Of a stretch of DNA of 64,000 bases, positions 32,801-45,592 are shown piece by piece; within the stretch, counting starts at the first letter, position 1; the number at the start of each line of letters is the position of its first letter. This stretch comes from Heterodera schachtii. Lineage: Eukaryota > Nematoda > Chromadorea > Rhabditida > Heteroderidae. The position numbers were made by a program, and so were the translations under genes. The notes below the pieces were generated by a model. It was not told the DNA's origin. It did no database searches and worked only from the letters and a program-made list of their open reading frames with translations. Location of the stretch: assembly GCA_023374025.1 (NCBI GenBank), contig SIJG01000138.1:71043-135042 (forward strand). The letters run 5' to 3'.

Positions 32801-33903
32801 AATATTATACATTTCTCATCTGTTAGGTATTTTCTACGGTTTTTGTTCTGTAATTATATTTATAATGCATTCTTCTTCATATTTAAATTATTATGATTTG
32901 GTTGAGAATTTTTTAAATTTATTTCTTCCCGGTTTGAAATGTCCGAAGCAAGGTGTTCAGTAGATTTTCGAGATTTTTTTTTTTTTTTTTTACTATTTTA
33001 GTATTTTTCATTGAATTATGTTTGAAAATATAGCAGCTTTTTTTAATTTTTTATATTTTCTTGCTTGCGCGGCCGTAACTTTTGCTTACCACTAATTGTT
33101 GATTTTAAAAATGAAAATGTAAAGAAAAAACGTTGAAAATCAAATTTATTTTTTATTGATTTTTTAAATTTCTTCACCACTTTTTTTTGAATGGTTCGGA
33201 TTTTTGGCCTACTTCGTGCTTTACGTTCCTATTTAAAAATATTTGCAACAATTTTCATAAAAAATGCTCTGTAATTGATTTTTAAATTAAATATTACAAA
33301 AATTTCTGTTTTTTCCAATAATTTCACTATTTTAGCATTGTTTTCATAACAGAATGAGTAAATATCAAAATCTTATTATGATCTGCTTTTGTTGTTATAT
33401 TATATGTTTTTTCGCTTCGTTGGATTTAATTATAAATTAATGTTGGCAACATTATTCGAATATTATACATTTCTTATCTGTTAGGTATTTTCTACGGTTT
33501 TTGTTCTGTAATTATATTTATAATGCATTCTTCTTCATATTTAAATTATTATGATTTGGTTGAGAATTTGTTAAATTTATTTCTTCCCGGTTTAAAATGT
33601 CCGAAGCAAGGTGTTCAGTAGATTTTCGAGATTTTTTTTTTTTTTTTTTACTATTTTAGTATTTTTCATTGAATTATATTTGAAAATATAGCAGCTTTTT
33701 TTAATTTTTTTTATTTTCTTGCTTGCGCGGCCGTAACTTTTGCTTACCACTAATTGTTGATTTTAAAAATGAAAATATACAGAAAAAACGTTGAAAATCA
33801 AATTTATTTTTTATTGATTTTTTAAATTTCTTCACCACTTTTTTTTGCATGGTTCGGATTTTTGGCCTACTTCGTGCTTTACGTTCCTATTTAAAAATAT
33901 TTA
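29862..33903. repeat. ~658-bp satellite, six copies plus a 93-bp partial
   Basis: Unit starts (marker 'ttattgattttttaaattt') at about 29862, 30522, 31181, 31840, 32496, 33153 and 33811, so periods are 656-660 bp. Copies differ by only scattered substitutions and T-run lengths. Each unit has one GC-rich island ('cttgcttgcgcggccgtaac'), a T18-20 run and 'catggttcggatttttggcc'. No ORF or recognised RNA gene. High identity suggests recent amplification or ongoing homogenisation. Confidence 0.95.
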
Positions 33904-36540
33904 AATAAATAATAACTTCTTAGAAGAAAATAATTATAATTTAAATCTATATAATGCATAGTAAATAAACAACAAAAAATTAAAAATAATTTTTAGAAAA
34001 TTTTGGATTAAAAAATAAGAAGTAAACTTAACGTAACAAATAAAAATTGTAAATTAAATCGAATAGAAAAATTAAAAAAAAACATATATATTTCATTCAT
34101 TTACATACTATATTAAAATACAATATTTCGCATTTTAAAATTCAACAATCCTAATAACTTGTCTATTTGTTAAACTACTTGTCAAATACTCATGAGAAAA
34201 ACCAACAATAATATGAAATACAAAAAAAAATAATCATTTATTTTTAATACAATTTGTTTTATTTATTATCAAAAAACTAATAAAAGAAATAACATTAAAA
34301 ATACTAAAGGACCTCCATGGACTAAATAGTCAAAATTAAATTTTTGGAAATTGTTACAAAATATTTTTTTAAATCCTGTAGCTCTGGATGCTTCACCAAT
34401 TATTTAAAGCCCAAATTCATGCGACTCGAACGCCAAATTGTTTATAAGACGAAAAATAAAATTAAAAAACGGATTATATAAACTAATTCAAAGAATTAAA
34501 CTTAATTTTTATTTTGTAAAATAAATATTGAACCATTTGATTATTTAGTTAATAAAATAAAAATAAACTGTTATAAATAAATAAAAAATTAAACTGATAT
34601 TTAAAAATAATTTAAATCAATAAAAATGGATTTGCCTCAACTTCGACTAAAAATTTTAATTAGTGTTTCAACTTAAATTAATCAATCTATAAAAAAATAA
34701 TAAGTTTTACTACTATTAAAAAAAAATCTATAAATAAAAGGACAAATAAAATTCTTATTTCTGTTTCAGCAATTAATTAATTCTTAAAAATAAGTCCGGA
34801 TTTTTTTCAGCGAAAATTTAATTTTGCATTTCAATTCTTAGAATATCTATAATAAGAGCTTAATAAATTATCTTTAATAGTTAAAAAAATCAATACAGCA
34901 ATAAAAATTCGTTTCATTTAAAAAGAAATAAATTGAAGTTCAAATAAAACTTATGAAAAAATTATATAATTTCTTTAAAATAAAATTTTGATGTAAAATA
35001 TTTATGATCTAATCAACAAAAATATGAACAATATAATGAATATTTGTTAAAAATTTTAAATTTTTTTCGAATATTTAAACAAATAAAAATTAGTAAGAAT
35101 CTAGAAGTAATTTTAAGGAAACACCAAAAACTCTCAAAATAAAATGATTTATTTTTATTCAATAAAATAAAAACATTATGAAAAATTACATTTATTTAAC
35201 TAAAATTTTAAAAATGCATATATTAATTAAAAAGGCTGATAATTTATCTATTATTTAATGACTCAAACCTCATGAGAGAAATCAAAGAGAATATGAATAG
35301 AAAATACAAAAATAAAATCAATTAAATCTTAAGACAAGCAGGATTGTAACGGATTATTCGGTAATTTAACCTAAGATTTTTTCGCCAAAATAAATATTTA
35401 TATTAAGCATATTAATCAATATTAATCATTTATGTAAATGAAATTCTTTTAATAATTTAGTTTTCTATTGTTATTTTTCCATTTATTTGACAAAAAAAAT
35501 TATAAATTTATGGACGTGAAAAAAAAAATTCTGTGAAGGCACAAAGAATTCAAGCAAATGAAACAAATTACTTCATTTTTCTGAGTATATAGTACAGCAA
35601 GGAATTGTAATAAATTATATATTCCATAAAAATTGCAAAAGAAAAAAGAAAAATAACATTAGAATAAAAATTGATTTAAATATAAATAAAAAATATATAT
35701 ATAAGAAAACTCTTACATTTAAATGTAAAATGATAAGAACGAATGAAAAAATATATTCAGATTGGCAGTGCCACGGTTTTATATGGATTTATTTAACAAT
35801 AATTAATATTATTTGGTAATCAAAACAAATATAGCAAAAAATAAAAATAAAATAAATTTCAGTGAAATATCGTAGAAAAAGTTGGTAAAAAAATTATATA
35901 TGAATAAATAGATAAATTAATAAAAAGACAAGATTATTTTCAATTGAGCATTTGGAACTAATAAGTATCAGAGATATATATAAATGAAATAATAATTAAT
36001 AATTACACAAAAAAAATAATTTACTGAAGCAGAATAAATCTAAATTTGAAATATTTTTGAATAACATCGTAACTAAATATAAAAATGAATTTAAATATTA
36101 AATATTAAATAAATATATAAGTGAGTAATGATTATGTTGGTTATAAATTCACCTCACAGAAAGAAAAAATTTTAGTTGTAACAAAAAAAAGGCACCAAAT
36201 TTTATTGAAAAAAAAAGAAAACAAATATTTGAAGTATTTTTTGAATAAACTATTTAATTTATTAATTGAAAAAAACCGAATAGTTAAGAAAATTCTAGCG
36301 AAATATCGTGAAAAAGTTGGTCTGAGCAAAAATAACAATAAAAAATTATATAATATATGAATAATTAAATAAATTTAAAAAAAATTATTTTCCAAATATT
36401 TTCCGATTTAATATCCCTTAGGAAAAATTTTTGATTAAGCCAAAAATTAAATCCAAATCCGAAAAAGAAGTAAAATTTCAGTACATTTTTTTGAAATTTT
36501 AAACAATTTCTTAACAAAATTGCATTAAAATGCTCAAAAA

Positions 36541-36575
36541 TTTCCCGGCGGCGCCTATCGGCACCGCCGGACCCC
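36541..36575. repeat. GC palindrome, intact copy
   Basis: Arms CCGGCGGCGCC and GGCACCGCCGG around TATC, followed by ACCCCC. An isolated GC island in a nearly pure AT environment. Confidence 0.8.
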
Positions 36576-39500
36576 CATTTTAATATATTTTTGAAAAATG
36601 AAGCCAAAATGGCAATAGATAATAATTTTTTGGCGAAAAACGACGATAAATTTTTAGACCCGGGACTGAAATGGCCAAATGCTTTGGGACTGAACCATCC
36701 AGACTGACTTCAAAAATTAAACTTTAATTTTGTTCGAGTATAATCCTTCATCAGTAAATACTAATTAAATCATATAAAACGATAGAGATAATAATAATAT
36801 TAAATTAATTTACAATTAATTGCACATCTAAAAATTTAAAAAGAAAGACCACCAAAAATAAAGCCAATGAAAAAATTAAAAAGCATTCATTTAATTCATA
36901 AAAAAATTATTAAATTTTTAACGCATTTCAGCGTTAGTTTTTTCGTTTGAACGTCAATTTTCGTCATACTAGAAATTACTATTTTGGCACTTCTTCACAA
37001 AATTAACTATTTTGGCATTTTACTGTTGGGGTCAAAAACTTGCTAATACCCCATTTTTTGTCTAAAATTTACAACATTTATAGAAGATTAGATATTATTA
37101 TCTATTTAGATCAATTTATAAAAATAGCTTGTAAAATTATAATTCATTTTAATAATTAAAAATTATTGTAATTAATAAATTTTTGTGATTAGTTCATCGG
37201 ATGAATTTTTTTATGAGTAATTTTCATTAAAAAATATTAATAGCTTCATTTTTCAACGACTATTTCATGTAATGAAAAAGTCTTTTTAAATTAAATTTCA
37301 AATTCTTAAAAAATACTTTTTTTCGTTTTTTTACTTTAAAAAACCATGTCGAACGAAATTTATTTTAAACATCTAACTTATTATTTTTGAAAAAATTAGT
37401 TTATTAATTGTTTTTAGTATTTCTAAATCCCATTTTATATTTTTTACTGGTGCTCATATTTTAAATTTAAATTGCTTCGTTTTATGCTTGAATTTACTTT
37501 TATTGTTTTAAAGGATTGTTAAAATTGTTGTAAAATTTTTTATATCATTTTTAACTTTTTAATAATTATTATTTTATTATTCTTTGTTCTTAATATTTTT
37601 TTATTTCTTTTCATTCATCCGATATTTTTCTGTACATATCATACATTTTTTGGCAAACCTATTAATTAGTATTACTAATTATGAGGGATAAATTATATTT
37701 AAATTATCCATCTATCTTTAAAATTTTCTCGATGTTTCTTTTTATATAAATACTGCCCATTTTTTAATCTATTTTAGGTTAAAAGATCACTTTCTAAAGT
37801 TTATGTATATTGCTAATAATTATTAAATTCCGTTTTTAATGCATATTGATAATAATTAATGTTTTAAAATAAATTAATAAAATAAAATAAATTTGCTTAA
37901 TATAAAATGTTTATATTTACTGAATAAAATAAAGATCCACAAGCATAAAATTTTAGTGTTACAAATTTAAAATTTCAGATGTAAATTCCGTATGAAAGTG
38001 GGACGTGATTGTTAACAGTTTTGTTTGTTTATAAATTATTTTTAACTAATATTTTTTAATCATTATACTTTCAATATTATTGCTAGCTTTTGGTATGAAG
38101 CAAAATAAATAAAAACGCATTTAAATTTTTCAATGATACAAATGCAAATACATTTGTTTAATAATTATTGTTTTTTTCTGTTTTTTTTAATAAATACAAA
38201 TTATTTAAATTTATTAATATAATTTTTTATTTTTTGTTTTTTGAATTTTTAACATTTACAATTTTTTGAATAATTTTATTTTAAATCGCATAATTATTTA
38301 TTATTTTAGTTGTTTAAATAACACATTTTAAATTTAATTTTCATTTTAGGTTATTTTTTCTTTTATTTACACATATAGCATGTATATTTTATTATTAGTT
38401 TTTTTGATATTTTTACTAAATTTTTTATTTATCTTTATGCAATTCATTTTTTGTTCATTTCACTCAGTATCATTTAATAAAATATTAATTTGTAGTTAAT
38501 TAAAAAACCAATTTATATATATATTATGTAATTATTTTTTTTAATGATTTCCATCCTTTTGAACAACGGCATTTTTTAGAACCGTTAATTTTTCTGATTA
38601 TTTATTATTTTTGTACTTTTTTTTTTGAAAATTATAGCAATTATTGCTTAAGCATATTAGGAGACATTTATATCAAAATTTTTAATTGGTTGGACCTAAA
38701 TTTATATTAGTTCATAAAAATTAAAATTAAAAATATGTTCGATTGATTAATGTAAATCTTCGTAGAATATTTAAGTTTGAAAAAATTCATTTCAGCAATC
38801 CAATTTTTATGTGCACTTTTGAAAATTTCATTTGTAACTTTTCACTTTCAGTGAATTTGCCCATAATTTTTCATTATAATCTTGAGTTAATAAGCATTTA
38901 AAGTTTTTCCTATTTCCTTTTTTGCCTTATTTTTAATGTATTTTTTTGTTGCATTTTTAATATTCAATGGGATTTTTAGTGTCCATCAATTTTTTATTTA
39001 ATTTAAATTTTCCTTTCATACGAATTATTTTTAAAATTAATTATTTAGAATAAAATAAGCATAAATATATTTAATATTTTTTGTCATATTTTATTTTAAT
39101 TGTTATTGCTTTCCGGAAAATGTTTTTTTTTAATTTATTCTTCCTTATCGTGTATGATTTTTTTAATTGGGTTGCTCATAAATGGATTATCATCAAATAT
39201 TTAATATGATTAATTATTATATTAAAGAACGATGCAATGCTTTTCCAATCAATAATTAAAAAATTGTTTCTCAGTTTTAAATGTAACTCCCATAAATAAT
39301 AATGCCATTATGCAAATTATTATTTATTATTATTTTGGTATCGTTTTTCTGTCTGTTGAAATTTAAATAAATTTGAAAATAATTATTTTAAATTAGCTAT
39401 ATATATATATATATATATTAAATTTCCTTGGTAAATTCTTAGTTATTTAAATCTCTAGGCCACTTTGTAGTGTTCTGTTGTATATTTTTTATTTAACCAC

Positions 39501-39641
39501 AAATTTTGTAAATTAGGAAATTATCACAATTCAACTTTAAAATAATATTATTTTATAATTTTATTTGATATTTAGATTAATCTTTGAAAAAAATTTTAAA
39601 AAAAATTTTAATAGATTCACAAAAATAATATAAAAATAAAC

Positions 39642-39970
39642 CGTGCTGGGTCGTTTCCTAAAAATCGCCACTTTGGGCATTTCCAAGGGGCAGAAAAACA
39701 AAAAATGTATACTTTGTTCAATTTAATCAAAAATTTTTTTAAAATAGTATAAAACAATTATGGTTATTAAATTCCGCAAAATCTTAAATCTGAATTTTTT
39801 ATCCAGAACCTTTTCAAGACTCAAAGAAAATTTCAAATTTTAAAGATAAATAGATAAAATAGAATACTTAAAAAAAATTTATCTTATTGCTTCTGAAAAA
39901 AGTTATAAAGCACTGAACAGGCTATGTTTTTTGCCATGGTTTGGTGGTTTTTAGGAAACGACCTAGCACC
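39642..39970. mobile_element. Fold-back element with 9-bp duplication
   Basis: Tips CGTGCTGGGTCGTTTCCTAA and TTAGGAAACGACCTAGCACC are inverted, continuing as 'aaaaatcgcca' / 'tggtttttagg'. Perfect 9-bp flanking duplication AAAATAAAC (39633-39641, 39971-39979). A 9-bp duplication with long inverted arms suggests a Mutator-like origin. Confidence 0.8.
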
Positions 39971-42604
39971 AAAATAAACTGATTATAATAAAGTCTTAAA
40001 TGCTATTTACTAAAACAAATCGGTTTATTTGCCATATGAGTTTCAATTAGTTTAAATCGTTCCTTTTTTGATTATTTATTTTTTAATAATAAATTCATAG
40101 ATTTTACAAAGTACTTTTTTCATTTTATTTTAACATAATTATGTAAATTATAAATATAATTAATTTAAACTATATTAGCATGATTTTGTCCGAATTTAGT
40201 CATTAAATTAAATATAGCAATTGCAGGCTTTGTAGACATTTAAAATTTATTTAAAGTATATTTTTTAAAATGTTTTATTTGAATTTTTACACTTATTTTT
40301 TTACAAATATACTTAACAACACTTGGCAATATATTGTCCTATTTCGTGAAATGAATCTCGGCCGTATTTTTGCAAATTCTATATATATATTTTATTGATT
40401 TTTCTGTTGTTTTAAAACCAATTAATTCCAATAAACTAACCTTTTTTAAAAAAATTATATTTACGTTAAATATTTAACACTGAGTATTATTTTATAAAAT
40501 TATTTTTAAAAGGATTAAATTTTAGACAATTTCAATAAATATTTTTAACTCTTAAATGAAAACTATATATTTATTTAATAAAATTAATTATAATATTACC
40601 TTGTGAGTTTTTTTTCATAGCACTTTTGTACTAATTTTTTAGATTTGAACTGAATTTTGAGGGTAGTTTTTCCTTGATTTCGCCTACCGGCATCAGCGGA
40701 CAAACGTTCATTTGTTAACATATTGCAAATTTTTATAATTTTCCACACTTTCAGAATGTTTTTATGATGATAGGGTCATAAGCAACTGCAAACATATTTA
40801 GTTGATTTTCTTCATTTTAATTATTTATTTCTTTATTTAAATAATTTATAATTTCTTAATTTAAAAGAAAAATTTTTTTTTATTAATTTTATAAATCAAT
40901 AAAAATTACATTCGTTGTTCGCATTTTAAAGCTTTTAGCAAAATCACAGTAATTTTTATGCTGTAATGGCACTCGTGCCTTTAGAAATTATGTAAATTTA
41001 AAGAATGCAAAAAATATAAAATTTGCAAACGATAGGGTTTAGGTTAATGAATAATAACAGCTTTATTGGATAATAAGAATATAATTTATTTGTTATAAAA
41101 GATAAATAATTTAATTATCTTTTATCTTTTTGCTTTTCCAAATTATTCCCAAAAAAACATTTTTCTTTTAAACTAATATTACTTTGTCAACTTTTTCTTA
41201 TTAACTTTATTAGTATTTTATTTGTCTTAATCTCTCGTCAAATGTACTTCTTTGCTCCAATGTCATTTAGATTTGTACAATATATTGAAATGATAATTTA
41301 GACAAATTAAGCGGAAGAAAATTTTCATTTTAATTCTAATTTAATGTTAAAATTTTATCAATTTTTTTAATTCATTTTTATTAATACTGGTTCTTCTAAA
41401 TTCCTTTCTACCTATTTATATCACTATTCATGAGAAAATTTAGAAAATTTAATATTTATTACTTTAAAAAATAGGTTAGTTATTTTACAATCATTAGTAA
41501 ATTTATGTTATTCCATTTTTTGGGTCTTAAGTTGAATGTTTAGGTTTTTTAGTTTGAATTAGTTTATTAATATTTTTATTTTCGCAAGTAATTTTCAACG
41601 TGTTAGTTTAATATTAGGAAGTATAAATATATTTTTAGGCGAACAATTAAACATTTTTATAAATTTTTAGTGAAGGTAATTTTTACAAAATATTTTTTTA
41701 ATTTGAAGTTAGGCTAATTTTTGAAATTTTATGACATTTTTATGTTCTTAAAAATCGATTTTTTAAAAATTTATTAATAAAAATGAGCAATGCCCGGCCC
41801 GGGGCTCGTCTCGATGTTCGTATTCGAGTTAAATTGAATAAATTTGTAACTATCGCTTACAAAATGCCAAACTCAAACTAATTTACAACGAACTACGGTA
41901 TTAGACTGCATTCGCATTATTTTATTTGCGTATTTTCCTTTTTTCTTGATGTGTCACAATCGGTCGGTCCCCTTCGGCAACGGCATTTTCTTTTTTATAT
42001 TTTTGAAATTTAATGATAAAATAACACGATGAAATTTAAATAAATTATTTTATTTTTTAATGCATTCTAGTTTAGCCAAATATTAAAATATTCATAAATT
42101 CTGATTAATAATTAAAAAAAAGAATGACCCATACATAATGTCTGAGATATCTTAAAAAATTATTAGTCTTTTTTTAACAAAAAATATGCTATATTTGGAA
42201 TCATTACCATTGTGAAATTATTTATTTGAGTAATTCAATTGATTTTTTCTCATAAATAAATAATCTTTATTTTTTAATGAATAACATTTGTTTGTTTCAT
42301 TATTTTAAAAATTTTATATAGATTATATAATTTAGTTTTAGTATGTATGAAAGATTTTTATTATTTTTTGTTATTTAAAACTTAAAATTTATAAAATATT
42401 AAAATTTAGCATCTTTATTTTTTAATGAAACAACCAAATAACATTGTTTTTTTTTCATTATTTTAAAATATAAACTTAGTTTCTGACTCACAATATCAAT
42501 ATTCGAAATTAATTCTATTAAATTCGGCAATAATTTAATGTTTTAAAAAAATTTAAAAAATAATTTTCTAAATATAAATGTTTATAATTTATTCTTTGAA
42601 TAAA

Positions 42605-42660
42605 ACCAGGGCCCTGCGGGCCCTGTGAAAGCGCCGGGGGCGCTTTCAACGCTGGCTCTA
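42605..42660. repeat. Two adjacent GC-rich perfect hairpins
   Basis: CAGGGCCC-TGC-GGGCCCTG followed within a few bases by GAAAGCGCC-GGG-GGCGCTTTC. They mark the boundary between the AT-rich region and the pyrimidine tract. Confidence 0.85.
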
Positions 42661-42699
42661 GTGGGAGATATAATTTGGGGCGTGCAAAAAGCATCTATT

Positions 42700-43670
42700 G
42701 GTTTTCTTTTCCCCTTTCTCTTCCATTCCTGTTCCTCTTCTCCTTTCTTTTTCCCTCTTTCTGTTCCCCATTCTCTTCCGCTTTCTCTTCCGTTTCCCCT
42801 TTCTCTTCTGCTTTCTCTTCCCCTTTTTGTTCCTCTTTCTCTTTTCCTTTTTCTCACCCTTTCTCTTCCTCTTCCCTCCCTTTTTCTCATCCCTTTTTCT
42901 TCCTCTTCCCCTTTCTTTTCCTCTTCCACTCCTCTTTTCCTTCCCTTTTCCCCTTTCTCTCCCTTTTCTCTTTCCCTTTTTGTTCCTCTTTCTCTTCCTA
43001 TTTGTCTTCCTTTTTCTTTTCCCCTTTCTGTTCCATTTTCTCTTCCGCGTTCACTTCCCCTTCCTTTTTCCCTCTTTCTGTTCCCCATTCTCTTCCGGTT
43101 TCTTTTCCGCTTTCTCTTCCCCTTTTTGTTCCTCTTTCTCTTTTCCTTTTTCTCTCCCTTTCTCTTCCTCTTCCCTCCCTTTTTCTCATCCCCTTTCTCT
43201 TCCTCTTCCCCTTTCTTTTCCTCTTCCACTCCTCTTCCCCTTCCCTTTTCCCCTTTCTCTCCCTTTTCTCTTTCCCCTTTTGTTCCACTTTCTCTTCCTA
43301 TTTGTCTTCCTCTTTCTTTTCCCCTTTCTCTTCCACTCCTGTTCCTCTGCTCCTTCCTCTTTCCCTTGTTCTCTTCCCCTTTCTCCTCCTCTTCCCCTTT
43401 CTTTTTCTCATCCCCTTTCTCCTTTCTCTCCCTTTTCTCTTTCCGCTTTTGTTCCTCTTTCTCTCCCCCTTTTTGTTTCTCTTTCTCTTCCTATTTCTCT
43501 TACTCTTTCTATTCCTCTTTCTCTTTTTATTTCTCTTCCACTTTCTCTTCAGCTTTCACTTCCCCTTTCGTTTCCTCTTTTTCCTCTTCCACTCCTTTTC
43601 CTCTTCCCATTCCTTTTTCCCTTTCTCTTCCCCTTTCTCTTCCCCTTTCTGTTTTTCTTTCCTATTTTTT
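42700..43670. repeat. 1-kb polypyrimidine tract with a ~320-bp higher-order repeat
   Basis: Built of CCCTTTCTCTTCC-type units. A block near 42735-43020 recurs near 43030-43320 ('ttccctctttctgttcccca', then 'tcatcccc..tctcttcctc', then 'tcttcctatttgtcttcc'). All frames are open because pure pyrimidine or purine DNA lacks most stop codons; the long ORFs on both strands are not genes. Confidence 0.9.
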
Positions 43671-43928
43671 AGTTTCAAATTTGTTTTTTTTATTTAAATT
43701 TTTATCAATTTTTAATATTCCGTAAGCCATGAATCAAAATTATTCATTTTAATTTGATCAGAAATTTTTTTTGTCAATTTTTAAACTGTTAATTGGACAT
43801 TTTTGGGATCACCTGAAATTCTGAGACAGGATCATTAATCTTAATATATAGTACCATTTTTATGCGATTCCTTCAATAAAAAATTTTTAGATCGCAGAGG
43901 GGTCTGGCCCGGTTTACCTCAGTTCAGT

Positions 43929-44720
43929 TTCCACGGTTCAGCCCCAGCATGTTTTTTCTATAACTTCTTGGTCATCCAAATCCAACATTTGTTTAAAAGC
44001 TTTTTCTAAGCTATTTCTTTGTGAGACCGGACGGGATCGGGATCCCGCGGGATTTCTTCGGGATCCCGATCTCGGGATCCGTCCCGAGCGATTTTTTATA
44101 TTCATCGGGATTGATCGGGATTTCATTCGGGATCCCGAACCGGTATCCCTCCCGACCATTTTAAATTAATCTTAAAAATCTGATTTTTTAATCCTTTCTC
44201 AAAATTGTTAAAAATGATCAATTGAAGCGAAAATACAAAAAAATGGTATTAATTGATTAAATGAAAAAAAAACTATTTAAAGCTATGTTGTTAAATGTTC
44301 TAATTTTTGATCCTAAAATTCCGATAATCCCGCGGGATCACGAAAAAAATTCTTCGGGATTGGTCGGGATCGGGATTCGGTCGGGATCCTGACTCTGGAT
44401 CCGTCCCGATCATTTTTCCAAAATGTTCGGGATTGATCGGGATCGGGATTCAGTCGGGATCCAGACTCGGGACCACTCCGACCCCGGTTGTCCGGTCTCT
44501 ATTGCTTTGCGATTAGACAATTGCAAAAAAAAAAAGTTATACATGAAAATTGCGAAAAAGTTTAAATTTTGAAGTTTTTCTTAATAATTTTTGAGGCTTT
44601 AAGGCTAATAGAGCACGTGAATAGCTTTCGTATGATACCAACACTGTTGGCTTTGGATGATAAAGAAAAAAGTTATAGTGGAAAAGCATGCTGGGGCCGA
44701 ATCGTAAGGGCCGAACTGAG
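43929..44720. mobile_element. Fold-back element split by a hAT MITE
   Basis: Left arm 'gttcagccccagcatg', 'cttggtcatccaaatcc' is mirrored by 'tttggatgataaag', 'gcatgctggggccgaat' and 'gccgaactgag'. The inserted MITE at 44022-44501 separates the arms. Confidence 0.7.
44022..44501. mobile_element. hAT-type MITE (TAGAGACCGG family) with GGGATC repeats
   Basis: Ends TGAGACCGGACGG (left, one base short of TAGAGACCGG) and GTCCGGTCTCTA. 8-bp flanks TTTCTTTG (44014-44021) and TTGCTTTG (44502-44509). Subterminal repeats of CGGGATCGGGATCCCG in both orientations. Confidence 0.75.
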
Positions 44721-44844
44721 AGAGTCCTGTTTCGGTATGCATAAAAAACATATTATTTCACTCTTTATTTGAAAAAATTTTATTTTTATTTCATAAAGGT
44801 AATTAATTATCAAAAAAAAAACTAAAAAGTTTGATAAGCAGAAT

Positions 44845-44910
44845 TAATAGGAATCGAACCCTAGACAGTACCCCAATAAAGAAAGCATACTAACCACTTG
44901 TCCACCGGAT
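44845..44910 (-). tRNA. tRNA-like sequence 1 (pseudogene or SINE head)
   Basis: Reverse strand has an A-box-like stretch GTGGACAAGTGGTTAGTATG and a perfect B box GGTTCGATTCC at the expected distance. No clean acceptor stem is formed. One of three such sequences in 550 bp on the same strand. Confidence 0.45.
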
Positions 44911-45129
44911 TTCTTGTTTTGTATTTGTAAATACTTTTGTCTTATATATTATTTTGATTTATATAATATATTCTTTGCTTTATTGTTATTTACATATTTT
45001 ATATGATAATATAAAATTTTATTTTAAATAAATCTAATTTATTAAATTTAAAATAATTAATTTTTTTTTCCATAAAGTTAATTAAATAAAAAACAAAAAA
45101 TAGAATTTTGTATAGAATATTTTTTCAAA

Positions 45130-45185
45130 TTACTCTGAAGCAGTGGGACTCTAACCCACTACAAAAGGCTGGTACACTAAAAATA
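45130..45185 (-). tRNA. tRNA-like sequence 2 (partial)
   Basis: Reverse strand AGTGTACCAGCC ... GTGGGTTAGAGTCCCACTG keeps the T-arm/B-box half with changes; the D-arm half is lost. Confidence 0.35.
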
Positions 45186-45311
45186 TTTAGATTTTCTTTT
45201 ATCAGAAAAAATTTTTTTATTTAATTATTTTAATTAAAAAAACAAAAAAAATAAATAAATTTAATAAAAGAATGAATTATTGTCACTAAACAATGGATAG
45301 AAAATCATAAG

Positions 45312-45392
45312 AATTAATGGGACTCGAACCCCAGACACCACACAACAAAAGGCAGGCACACTAACCACTTGACCACCGAGTCGCTTACCTAC
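45312..45392 (-). tRNA. tRNA-like sequence 3
   Basis: Reverse strand: ACTCGGTGGTCAAGTGGTTA (D-arm/A box), GCCTGCCTTTTG, then CTGGGGTTCGAGTCCCA (T arm with perfect B box GGTTCGAGTCC). The 5' and 3' ends do not pair convincingly as an acceptor stem, so a pseudogene or SINE head is more likely than a working tRNA. Confidence 0.5.
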
Positions 45393-45449
45393 ACTCCATT
45401 TAATTCCCTTTTCACTTTCTTTCTTTTTTGGCAAAATTCCCGACCAAAA

Positions 45450-45592
45450 GTGCTTGTAATCCCTTTTTAGGGCACTTCCCGGACTCGGACCCAAACAACC
45501 CTGGTATCATTCGAAAGCCAAGAGTAATCCCTTTTTAGGGCACTTCCCGGACTCGGACCCAAACAACCCTGGTATCATTCGAAAGCCAAGAG
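45450..45592. repeat. 71-bp perfect tandem duplication
   Basis: The unit containing 'taatccctttttagggcact' through 'attcgaaagccaagag' occurs twice in direct succession with no visible difference, implying a very recent duplication or an assembly artefact. Confidence 0.9.

Larger units (their letters stand above)
33904..42600. other. 8.7-kb extremely AT-rich region
   Basis: Almost entirely A/T by eye. The top strand is A-rich to about 36.4 kb and T-rich from about 37 kb to 42.5 kb. It holds one GC palindrome (36541-36575), one fold-back element (39642-39970) and a degenerate GC palindrome near 40680. A 79-codon ORF at 36121-36360 (plus; Lys/Asn/Ile/Leu-rich, from a non-ATG start) is about what chance could give here. 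No exon is convincing. Confidence 0.6.

Noticed and set aside
29862..33903. SL-RNA, 5S or snRNA gene array in the ~658-bp repeats
   Set aside because: No spliced-leader-like exon with donor, Sm site in context, or 5S/U6 sequence could be found.
36121..36360. 79-codon ORF in AT-rich DNA
   Set aside because: Non-ATG head, Lys/Asn/Ile composition and no splice or family support; about one such ORF is expected by chance in this region.
42582..43725. ORFs of 215-366 codons, Ser/Phe/Leu/Pro-rich (plus) or Lys/Arg/Glu/Gly-rich (minus)
   Set aside because: Pure pyrimidine/purine DNA lacks most stop codons; the length follows from composition.
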